From JAHRVQ01 sp029941905 (GTDB taxonomy: Bacteria; Pseudomonadota; Gammaproteobacteria; Pseudomonadales; Azotimanducaceae): a DNA stretch of 64,000 bases. The notes under the pieces were generated by a model. The model was not told where the DNA came from and did no database searches. It saw only the letters and a list, made by a program, of their open reading frames with translations. The stretch spans positions 83,458 through 147,457 of the forward strand of contig JAPYTQ010000009.1 of the NCBI GenBank assembly GCA_029941905.1, given 5' to 3'. Made by a program: the position numbers and the translations under genes. Shown here one piece after another: positions 26,928-33,172 of this stretch; positions within the stretch are counted from its first letter, which is position 1, and every line of letters begins with the position of its first letter.

Positions 26928-26930
26928 GCC

Positions 26931-27346
26931 ATGACAATATCATCAACAGAGTGTTTTTGCGGTCAGTTCAAGGTGGTTGTAGAAGGACCGTTTGGAGATG
27001 TTCGGTATTGTCACTGCAGCCAATGCCGTAGGAAGACGGGCACTGCATTTACAGCAAACGCGAAAATCGATCGCTCAAATTTTCTCTAGAAGGTCCTTTG
27101 GATCAGGTGACTGAGTTCGAACACAAGCCTGGACTTTACAATGCGTTCTGCTGCAAATGTGGTTCTCCGTTGTACGCTCGTTCTTCCTCAGACCCGAGTG
27201 ATATCCGTGTAAGGCTTGGAGGGTTCGAAGGTGACGTAGATGTGAATATTACAGGCCATGTCTGGATCTCTTCCAAGGCAAGTTGGTATCAGATAGAAGA
27301 CTCAGTACCGTGTTTCAAGGAAGTTTTTAAACAGGCAGGCGCCTAA
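26931..27346 (+). pseudogene. Frameshifted GFA-family (glutathione-dependent formaldehyde-activating-like) gene in an integron cassette
   Basis: The first frame starts at 26931 and encodes MTISSTECFCGQFKVVVEG, then CHCSQCRRKTGTAFTANAKI, and hits TAG at 27087-27089. The second frame resumes at once with EGPLDQVTEFEHKPG, then CCKCGSPLYARSSSDP, and ends at 27346. Adding one T to the run at 27080-27083 restores one ORF of about 139 residues with every zinc Cys (CxC, CxxC, CxxC) of the Mss4-like GFA fold. The defect is therefore a single-base loss. GFA proteins bind glutathione S-hydroxymethyl adducts or related small thiols. Bounded by two attC sites, so it is a complete gene cassette; sequencing error cannot be excluded. 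Confidence 0.78.
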
Positions 27347-27415
27347 CATGAAGTTTGGGTCATTCGCTAAGCTCATTCGGACCAGCTTCACTGGCCGCTT
27401 AACTAAGTGTTAGGT
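27341..27415 (+). repeat. Integron recombination site attC (second)
   Basis: 75-bp attC-like site that begins GCCTAAC (27341-27347) and ends GTTAGGT (27409-27415). Its outer ends are nearly identical to the first site: both share GCCTAACATG with AGTT nearby and CCGCTTAACT followed by GTGTTA, while the centres differ. This pattern of conserved ends with a divergent middle is diagnostic of attC sites in one array. The GFA reading frame ends within the R'' box, as cassette genes usually do. Confidence 0.82.
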
Positions 27416-27429
27416 GCCTAAGAGGACAC

Positions 27430-27667
27430 ATGAACTGGGATGCAGTAGGTGCAGTTAGCGAAATACTTGGAACTCTTGTGGTTTTCGGAACACTCCTATA
27501 TTTGGCGATTCAAATAAAAATCGCCCGAAAAGCTACTAGTTCTCAGGCAGAAGAAAGCGTTCAATCAGACTGGAATGGAGAAATCCGAGCATGGTGAAAA
27601 TACAGAAGTCTCCCGACTTATGGCCGAGGGTTTCCACGATTACGCCAATCTGCCGCAGGAAAACAGA
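27430..27667 (+). pseudogene. Decayed cassette gene for a small single-helix membrane protein
   Basis: Starting at 27430 with AGAGGA just upstream, the frame encodes MNWDAVGAVSEILGTLVVFGTLLYLAIQIKIARKA..., one membrane helix followed by a basic stretch, a type of protein common in integron cassettes. It stops at 27595-27597 after 55 residues. Coding sense continues in the next frame (GENTEVSRLMAEGFHDYANLPQENRLL), so an indel lies near 27575-27595. The remainder is cut off where the methionyl-tRNA-synthetase stub begins on the other strand near 27668, and no third attC follows. Function of the family unknown. Confidence 0.65.
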
Positions 27668-27763
27668 CTGCTTGTAGCAATCTGCTAAAAAGGACGTATG
27701 GGCGTGACCCAGGTGTGGTGATCCACTGGCGTAGTAAATCGGTGTTGTTAGGTAAATATTCAT
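27668..27763 (-). pseudogene. 5' stub of a methionyl-tRNA synthetase-like gene
   Basis: From ATG at 27763 the minus strand encodes 32 residues beginning MNIYLTTPIYYASGSPHLGH, which is the N-terminus of a class I methionyl-tRNA synthetase with its HIGH-type motif PHLGH, followed by AHTSFLADCYK. Similarity stops there, and the sequence runs into the decayed cassette gene. The RBS GAGGAA is intact 5-10 bp upstream. The rest of the gene (KMSKS region, anticodon domain) is absent, so the product would be inactive. The stub still carries its promoter, leader peptide and attenuator-like hairpins, listed separately. Confidence 0.8.
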
Positions 27764-27789
27764 AACGTTCCTCAAAGAAAATAATTAGT

Positions 27790-27828
27790 AAAAAAAACCC
27801 CGGAGAGGTTCTTACCTGTCCGGGGTTT
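27790..27828 (-). terminator. Intrinsic terminator in the leader of the metG-like stub
   Basis: Read on the minus strand, AAACCCCGGACAGGT pairs with ACCTCTCCGGGGTTT around an AAGA loop (14 pairs with one C-C mismatch) and is followed by eight T. It lies 27 bp before the start codon of the metG-like stub, the position of a transcription attenuator. Confidence 0.85.
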
Positions 27829-27860
27829 GTAAATTCTTTGTGAAACGTGTCACGAGAAGA

Positions 27861-27884
27861 CCGGAAGGTGAGACTACCTTCCGG
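27861..27884 (-). promoter_or_regulatory. Leader hairpin with alternative pairing to the terminator (attenuator segment)
   Basis: Perfect 9-bp stem: CCGGAAGGT (27884-27876) and ACCTTCCGG (27869-27861) with a 6-nt loop. Its 3' arm can also pair with CCGGACAGGT of the terminator 5' arm (8 bp plus a small internal loop), giving mutually exclusive structures. Its 5' arm and loop (GGTAGTC, 27878-27872) can pair with GGCTACC (27915-27909) inside the leader peptide codons. The direction of regulation is not obvious from position alone. Confidence 0.6.
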
Positions 27885-27899
27885 AAAATCAATTGAAAG

Positions 27900-27965
27900 T
27901 CAGCCCTGGGTAGCCACCATAGGCGTCATCATCTCTACATTTGTACCAGCAACGATCCAGTTCAT
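27900..27965 (-). CDS. Met-containing leader peptide (21 aa) upstream of the metG-like stub
   Basis: A 21-codon frame from ATG 27965 to TGA 27900 encoding MNWIVAGTNVEMMTPMVATQ and a final Gly. It has GGAG seven bases before the ATG. Four of 21 residues are Met, three of them clustered (MMTPM, codons 12-16), immediately before segments that can form alternative hairpins and a terminator. In a leader of a methionyl-tRNA synthetase gene, clustered Met codons suggest ribosome-mediated attenuation that senses charged tRNA-Met (inference). Too short for standard gene finding. Confidence 0.6.
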   Translation of the reverse strand: MNWIVAGTNVEMMTPMVATQG

Positions 27966-28005
27966 TTCAAGCTCCGATTCAATCGGTCATCCTTAGAATC
28001 AGCAC

Positions 28006-28033
28006 ATCTTAGTCCCCCAGCGTCCAATGTCAA
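28006..28033 (-). promoter_or_regulatory. Sigma-70 promoter for the leader/metG-like transcript
   Basis: On the minus strand a consensus TTGACA (28033-28028) is followed after 16 bp by TAAGAT (28011-28006, 4 of 6 matches to TATAAT). A transcript starting near 27999 would carry the leader peptide with its RBS, both hairpins and the metG-like start. The promoter lies between the stub and the divergent amidohydrolase gene. Confidence 0.6.
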
Positions 28034-28124
28034 TCCCTATGCTGTCCAGCGCCACTCTGCTGGGACTTGTATCAGGAATCGCTTCGCGCTAGTTTAAAAC
28101 CTCCCCAAACTCAGGAGCGTGATC

Positions 28125-29240
28125 ATGCGCAACGGATTTCGTGTTATCGATACAGACTGCCACCAGATGGAACCAGCAGGCATGTGGGCAGAATATATCG
28201 ACCAGCAGTTTGCAGACAGGGCGCCTGCCGCGGGTGATCTGGGAGGCGGTCGCCAGGGAATGATGGTCGAGGGCGAATCACTGGCTAAGCAAGACGGCAA
28301 TTATCCGATGGATGCGAAGGAATTTCACGACGCGACAGTCCGCGGTATGGAGCGTTTTCAACGTGCCAGGAGCAGTGGGTTTGATGCTGCCAGTCGACTG
28401 GCGGATATGGAAGAGCAAGGTGTAGACGCACAGGTTATTTATCCGACCGTGGGCGGTCAATTGCTTGGCAAGCCATTCAAAGATCTGGAACTTCTTGCTG
28501 CCTGTTGTCGTGCGTTTAATGACTGGAGTCTGGAATATTGCAGCAAGTCACCGGACAAACTCCTGATGGCCGCGATGCTGCCGGTTCAGTCACCTGAGTT
28601 GGCGATAGAGGAAGCAAAACGCGCCAGCGCAAAGGGTGCATCAGCGTTTTACATCAGGCCCAACCCGGTAGAAGACCGAAATTATTTTCACGAGGCACTG
28701 GATCCACTCTGGGCAGAGCTGGAGAAAATTGGCAAGCCAATCTGCATTCACGATTCCGGGTCGCCCCATCTCCCCTCTTACGGGGAAAGAATGTCAACCC
28801 ATACCTCGGGGCATATTATTGCCCATCCCTTTGAGGCAATGGTCGCGATGATGTCACTCATCTGGTATGGCATCATCGAGAAGTATCCCAAGTTGAGCAT
28901 CGTTCACGTCGAGGCCGATGCAGGATGGCTGCCATACTGGCTACAACGGATGGAGCAGCACTATGAATTTTCCGGCAACGCTGAACATCCCTTGTTGAAG
29001 AAAAATCCAACGGAGTACTTCAAGTCCAACTTTCTGGTCGCCTGTCGCGGCGATGAGATGACTTTACCCAGTGTTGTTGATTTGGTGGGGGATGACAACA
29101 TCACCTTCAATACCGACTACCCTCATCCAGATGGCACCTGGCCCGCCGGGTTTACCGCACTTGAAAATCAACCCATTGGTGAAGAAAGCAAACGAAAGAT
29201 ATTCTGGGATAACGCCGCCGCAGTTTTCGCAGTTGCTTAA
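28125..29240 (+). CDS. Amidohydrolase family protein (COG2159-type TIM barrel)
   Basis: A 371-residue metal-dependent hydrolase or decarboxylase of the amidohydrolase-2 type. The start at 28125 is chosen because AGGAG at 28113-28117 is 7 bp upstream; an in-frame GTG at 28119 is too close to it. The N-terminal strand RVIDTDCHQMEP carries the acidic/His metal motif, PICIHDSGSPHLPSYG a central His, SIVHVEADAGWLPYWLQRM the next strand, and FNTDYPHPDGTWP the catalytic Asp. Relatives act on aromatic or cyclic carboxylates such as ACMS decarboxylase substrates. In context it may serve a catabolic pathway, but the substrate is unknown. Confidence 0.87.
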   Translation: MRNGFRVIDTDCHQMEPAGMWAEYIDQQFADRAPAAGDLGGGRQGMMVEGESLAKQDGNYPMDAKEFHDATVRGMERFQRARSSGFDAASRLADMEEQGVDAQVIYPTVGGQLLGKPFKDLELLAACCRAFNDWSLEYCSKSPDKLLMAAMLPVQSPELAIEEAKRASAKGASAFYIRPNPVEDRNYFHEALDPLWAELEKIGKPICIHDSGSPHLPSYGERMSTHTSGHIIAHPFEAMVAMMSLIWYGIIEKYPKLSIVHVEADAGWLPYWLQRMEQHYEFSGNAEHPLLKKNPTEYFKSNFLVACRGDEMTLPSVVDLVGDDNITFNTDYPHPDGTWPAGFTALENQPIGEESKRKIFWDNAAAVFAVA

Positions 29241-29280
29241 TCTGGCAATCACCAGATAACGAATAACTCGCTCGAAACAG

Positions 29281-29447
29281 TCAGGATTCTTCCTCATCGC
29301 GTTCGTACACTTCCTGTCGAAGGATGATGACATCTTTAGGCGCTGTCAGGCCGATCTTAACCTGGCCGCCCCTCACTTCGAGGACCTCCAGCTCGATGTC
29401 ATCGCCAATTTTTTGCTCTCACCGGATTTCCTGGTTAGTATCAACAC
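29281..29447 (-). pseudogene. Frameshifted carbon storage regulator (CsrA/RsmA family)
   Basis: From GTG at 29447 the minus strand reads VLILTRKSGESKK, the CsrA N-terminus, then shifts. The next frame continues IGDDIELEVLEVRGGQVKIG, then LTAPKDVIILRQEVYERDEEES and a TGA at 29283-29281. One missing A in a run of six (T run at 29409-29414) explains the break; with seven A the gene would be 55 codons, a normal CsrA size. Residues for RNA binding (L4, R6-like TRK near the start and R44-like in ILRQEVYER) are retained. Either a pseudogene, a slippage-dependent gene or a sequence error. Ordinary CsrA binds GGA in mRNA leaders. Confidence 0.75.
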
Positions 29448-29564
29448 TCGCGTTCTGCAGCCAATATAAACGTTTGAAAGCGAAGACATTACCTTCTCAG
29501 TGCGTAAATAACATCGACTCGTTCTCATTTCGAGTTACAAGAATGGAGACCACCGGTCTGGCGG

Positions 29565-32500
29565 TTAGTTACCAAATCGGTATCGTAGTTTCGCCACGTA
29601 ACTGTTCACGATAGGATCGTCGAACGAGTCCTGGAACAGATCTGAAAACTCAGAATCATCTAAGGTTGGCAGTGTATTGCCCCGATTGTAAACAAGATAC
29701 AGATCAGTCAACGGCGCAATTTCCCAGCGATAACGCAATTGGGCAGTAATAATGCTGACGGTGAAGTCATGGTTTCGTGTAGGTTCAACCGGAACCAGGT
29801 CTCCATCCCCTGCAGGCACTTCATAGAAGCCATCTTCCCTGGCTTTAACACCGGCCCACTGCAAGGTAAACCTTATCTGATGGCCAGGCGCCATAAACCA
29901 ATTGACATTAAGCCCCGGTTGCCAGTCAGTCGCATCAAAAGCGCCAAAATTCCGTCCACCCTGGTATACCAACCAGCCATCTCGCCGTTTGTAGCGAATA
30001 TCCAGGTCTACTGACACAAGGTCGCTGGGCCTGAAGGTCACACCGAAGGTCGCGTTATACGACCAGTCACCCAGATGTTCCTGCAGGCCGCCAAGGCTCA
30101 TGGAATAGCTAAGCATCCTGGCCGCATCGGTAGCCCACAATGCATCTACCCACCAGCGATCTTCAGTTTTATAGGCACCATTACCCCGGCTATCAAGATC
30201 CTCATACCTGGACGGCAGATAACCCAACGCAGTCCTCACCGTGTTTCTACCGGGCAATACCATCGAATTTCGCCAATAAACTCCCGAATCAACCAACTGG
30301 TCCTTGCTGATGTTGTAACCCTGACGAAAAATCACTGTGCCGCGAATATCCTTCAGATCACCCACGCCTCTGGTCTTATTGTAGAGCAGGGCATATTGAA
30401 ACGTGTTGTAGTCATTTCGTCGCAGAAATCCCAGATCGTTGATCTGCACATTCTCATCGAAGTACTCGAACTCAAATTTGTGCTGGATTCTTGGATTACC
30501 CGAGTATTTAACATCGAACATCGCCCCTTCGCCGGTGATGTCAAAAACATCACTTGCCATTAATTGAGCATCGGCAATCAGGCGCCCATCGCTACTGGTA
30601 AAGTGAAGATCGAGCCCATGTACAGCGGCGTCATAAAGTGGACCACTGACAAATGTACCCAGGTATCCAATCGATCGCCTGCTCTCGGCAATATGCTCAT
30701 ACAGAAATCGCGCAACGGCAAAATTTCTGCCATCGTCGATTATGTCAACATCATCACCAGAAGGAATTTCAGTTCCCTTCCACACAACATCGTCTTCTGC
30801 AGCGGCCAGGACCCCGTAACGCACATTACCCAGAGCCCCCGTTATTTTTGACGCCCCTAGCAGATCTGTAGGCATGTCTCGTTCGCCCCGATTAGGGACC
30901 ACACCATCGGGTACAGTGACCTGGTTGGCTGTGCCACCAATGCGCCTTGTATTCATCAGCGAGATTGGGGTTGGTACAAATGCGCTCGAAAACACCTTGC
31001 GCGAAGTCGTCGCGAAATTGTCGTTGGTGATGGTTCGAAGAATGTTACCCGGATTCGATCTGGGTGTGCTGTTAAAAATCTCGTTGCCTTCGAGGAAAAA
31101 CAAGCGTTTCTCAGGAAAGTAAGTCTCAAACGCTGTCAGGTTAAGAACCACATTGTCCGCCTCGACTGCACCGAAATCCGGCAGTAAGCTCAGAGACAAC
31201 TCCAGTTTCGGCGACGGTTTCCAGGACAGGTCGAAACCTGCGCGAACCTCTTCTTCATCCCTGGCCTTGTCCATCATCGAAGAAGCGTACGGGATAATCG
31301 AGAACTGCTGAATCGGTTGTACACCTTCCACGTTAAAAGTATTCAGCGCAGAAACAAAACGTGATGATGCGTAAGGGTGTCCCGGCCACTGGTATCGCTC
31401 GTTTGAATGGGATACCTGGCGGCTGACGGCAAACCCTATTTTTCGCGGTCCCTGGGTTTCCGGCATACTCATCATCGACCAGGGTAAGAACATCTCGATG
31501 CTCCAGCCATCATCCAATCTGGCCGATTTACCCCTCCAGGGTCCATCCCAGTCCCGTTGGTAATTCCGCTCCGGTAAAACCTTGCCGTCCATGACGGAAT
31601 CTCCCAGCGCAATAATAAACCAGTAGGCAATTAGTCCCTGCCCTGTTGCATCAATGGTGATGCCAAACGTATCCCTGTCAATAAAATCATCACGGTTCGA
31701 CATTCGGGAAACGAGGGTTTCAGGTGGCTGACGCATGATAGAACTGACATAAAGACCTTTCTCCGTGGCGAACATCCGCATTTCTGTCGGGTAATGGCCC
31801 GATTCCCCGGTACCTGGTACCGCAACAATCATATTGTCGTGCAAGGATATCCCCTGCCAGATGGCCTCGTCGACGATGCCATCGAGCAATACATTCACGT
31901 CGGAGTGGGAAAAGTTTGATATCGTGATCTGGTGAACCGGAATTCCCTCAATGGTTTCAAGCAGGGTTTCACCCCCATAGATACGTTCGGTTTTAGCTAC
32001 CTGGTTCAATGCCGGTGAGCTCTTCACCGATGCCACAGTAATATCGGGTTGCTGTTCGTTAGTGGCTTCTTCAACTGCTTCTTCGAAGGAAGTCACCAAA
32101 GACTCAACCGTAGCGCTGTTTGGAATCAGTGGCCAGGCATCTTTGAAACCTTTCTTGCGGAGCTCGGTGACAAGATCCTGGGGTTGCGAACGGCTAATCA
32201 AGACTCGATACCAGACCCGGGAATTTACTTGAGTTTCTACAATAGAGGCATCCAGTGATAACCGTTTGCGTACTTCATTGCGGGCTCTTTTCGCATTTTC
32301 AAGCTGTTGAAAACTACCCACCACAGCCGCCGGGCTTTTAGGAACTTCAGTTAGAACAGGAGCCTCAGCCAGAACAGGAGCCTCAGCCAGAACAGGAGCC
32401 TCAGCCAGAACAGGAGCCTCAGCCAGAACCGAAGCTTTGGCAACAGAAACCTCGGGTAACAATGCATCAGCAGTAACCCCAGATGATATCAACCACAGCA

Positions 32501-32582
32501 CCAGCGTCGGAATCAACAATACAATCGAAGCCCGTCCCCTATGAATTGATTCTCTGACTCTGACAGATACGATTGGCAGCAC
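29565..32582 (-). CDS. SPOR-domain, CBM9-like, DUF5916 outer-membrane beta-barrel protein
   Basis: A 1005-residue exported protein. Order: signal/membrane helix ~18-40; Ala/Glu/Pro/Val repeat ~48-80 from four 18-bp copies; SPOR-like domain ~85-150 (VVGSFQQLENAKRARNEV, then VWYRVLISRSQPQDLVTELRKKG); CBM9-like beta-sandwich ~225-400; DUF5916 barrel ~410-1005 with the marker VEADNVVLNLTAFETYFPEKRLFFLEGNEIF (in part). Alternating hydrophobic strands end in LRYRFGN. DUF5916 proteins are outer-membrane proteins of unknown transport role; SPOR domains bind denuded peptidoglycan, so the protein may be held at the division site (inference). GTG start with AGGAGT; it follows the MarR gene by 9 bp and is probably cotranscribed. 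Confidence 0.85.
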   Translation of the reverse strand: MLPIVSVRVRESIHRGRASIVLLIPTLVLWLISSGVTADALLPEVSVAKASVLAEAPVLAEAPVLAEAPVLAEAPVLTEVPKSPAAVVGSFQQLENAKRARNEVRKRLSLDASIVETQVNSRVWYRVLISRSQPQDLVTELRKKGFKDAWPLIPNSATVESLVTSFEEAVEEATNEQQPDITVASVKSSPALNQVAKTERIYGGETLLETIEGIPVHQITISNFSHSDVNVLLDGIVDEAIWQGISLHDNMIVAVPGTGESGHYPTEMRMFATEKGLYVSSIMRQPPETLVSRMSNRDDFIDRDTFGITIDATGQGLIAYWFIIALGDSVMDGKVLPERNYQRDWDGPWRGKSARLDDGWSIEMFLPWSMMSMPETQGPRKIGFAVSRQVSHSNERYQWPGHPYASSRFVSALNTFNVEGVQPIQQFSIIPYASSMMDKARDEEEVRAGFDLSWKPSPKLELSLSLLPDFGAVEADNVVLNLTAFETYFPEKRLFFLEGNEIFNSTPRSNPGNILRTITNDNFATTSRKVFSSAFVPTPISLMNTRRIGGTANQVTVPDGVVPNRGERDMPTDLLGASKITGALGNVRYGVLAAAEDDVVWKGTEIPSGDDVDIIDDGRNFAVARFLYEHIAESRRSIGYLGTFVSGPLYDAAVHGLDLHFTSSDGRLIADAQLMASDVFDITGEGAMFDVKYSGNPRIQHKFEFEYFDENVQINDLGFLRRNDYNTFQYALLYNKTRGVGDLKDIRGTVIFRQGYNISKDQLVDSGVYWRNSMVLPGRNTVRTALGYLPSRYEDLDSRGNGAYKTEDRWWVDALWATDAARMLSYSMSLGGLQEHLGDWSYNATFGVTFRPSDLVSVDLDIRYKRRDGWLVYQGGRNFGAFDATDWQPGLNVNWFMAPGHQIRFTLQWAGVKAREDGFYEVPAGDGDLVPVEPTRNHDFTVSIITAQLRYRWEIAPLTDLYLVYNRGNTLPTLDDSEFSDLFQDSFDDPIVNSYVAKLRYRFGN
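32355..32426 (-). repeat. Four tandem 18-bp repeats inside the DUF5916/SPOR gene
   Basis: Four perfect copies of an 18-bp unit (AACAGGAGCCTCAGCCAG on the + strand) at 32355, 32373, 32391 and 32409, encoding repeated six-residue Ala-Glu-Ala-Pro-Val-Leu units between the signal peptide and the SPOR domain. Partial copies flank the block. The copy number is likely to vary between strains, and the repeat acts as a flexible periplasmic spacer. Confidence 0.9.
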
Positions 32583-32591
32583 GTTGGACTC

Positions 32592-33044
32592 CTACTTTTT
32601 TTCAGACAACAAGCGGCATCCATTCTGTTTGACCTTGAGCAATAGATTGGTCAGCAGATCCAGTTCTGCTTCGTCGATACCTTCAAAAAAATCGTCTATT
32701 GTTTCCCTTCCCAGGGTGATAATGACCGGTACCAGCTTCGCCGTAGGGTCCGTCAGGTAAACGCGCTTCACGCGACGGTCTGTCTCATCATCCTTTCGGG
32801 ACACGAGACCTTTGCTTTCCATTCGATCAACCAGGCCTGTGACACCCATGCGGCTGAGATCGAGAATTTCACTTAATTCGGTCTGGCTGATACCTGGTGT
32901 CCGCCAGATATACAGCACGGCACGCCAGTGAGTACGAGTTAGCCCATAAGGCTTAAGACGCTCGTCCAGCACAGAAGTTAGCTGCCTTGCGATATCATGA
33001 ACGAGGAAGCCAAATCCCCGTTCCAACTGATCCATCTCTACCAT
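32592..33044 (-). CDS. MarR-family transcriptional regulator
   Basis: A 150-residue winged-helix protein. The recognition region TPGISQTELSEILDLSRMGVTGLVDRMESKGLVSRKDDETDRRVKRVYLTD (in part) is the standard MarR DNA-binding motif, with the wing DDETDRRVKRV. Terminal helices form the dimer. Such regulators usually repress adjacent genes and respond to small phenolic or lipophilic ligands. It lies 9 bp upstream of the DUF5916 gene on the same strand and is preceded by two palindromes that may be its own operator (33075-33099). Confidence 0.9.
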   Translation of the reverse strand: MVEMDQLERGFGFLVHDIARQLTSVLDERLKPYGLTRTHWRAVLYIWRTPGISQTELSEILDLSRMGVTGLVDRMESKGLVSRKDDETDRRVKRVYLTDPTAKLVPVIITLGRETIDDFFEGIDEAELDLLTNLLLKVKQNGCRLLSEKK

Positions 33045-33074
33045 CTGGGTATGTTTTTATAGCGGTGGCTTAAT

Positions 33075-33099
33075 ATATACCATGTATATTGTAAACAAT
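33075..33099 (-). promoter_or_regulatory. Candidate MarR operator (overlapping palindromes)
   Basis: Just upstream of the MarR start are ATATAC-CAT-GTATAT (33075-33089) and, overlapping it, ATTGT-AA-ACAAT (33088-33099), both perfect in their arms. AT-rich TTGT/ACAA palindromes are typical MarR-family operators. The location suggests autoregulation of the MarR-DUF5916 pair. Confidence 0.45.
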
Positions 33100-33172
33100 A
33101 GTTACTATTTGCCAATAATATATCGGGTTATAGGAATAACAAATGATTTTGGCAGGGGAACTAAACTTGCGG

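Noticed and set aside
29064..29333. Minus-strand frame of 89 codons over the amidohydrolase end
   Set aside because: It is an out-of-frame shadow; the real signal there is the frameshifted csrA-type gene at 29281-29447.
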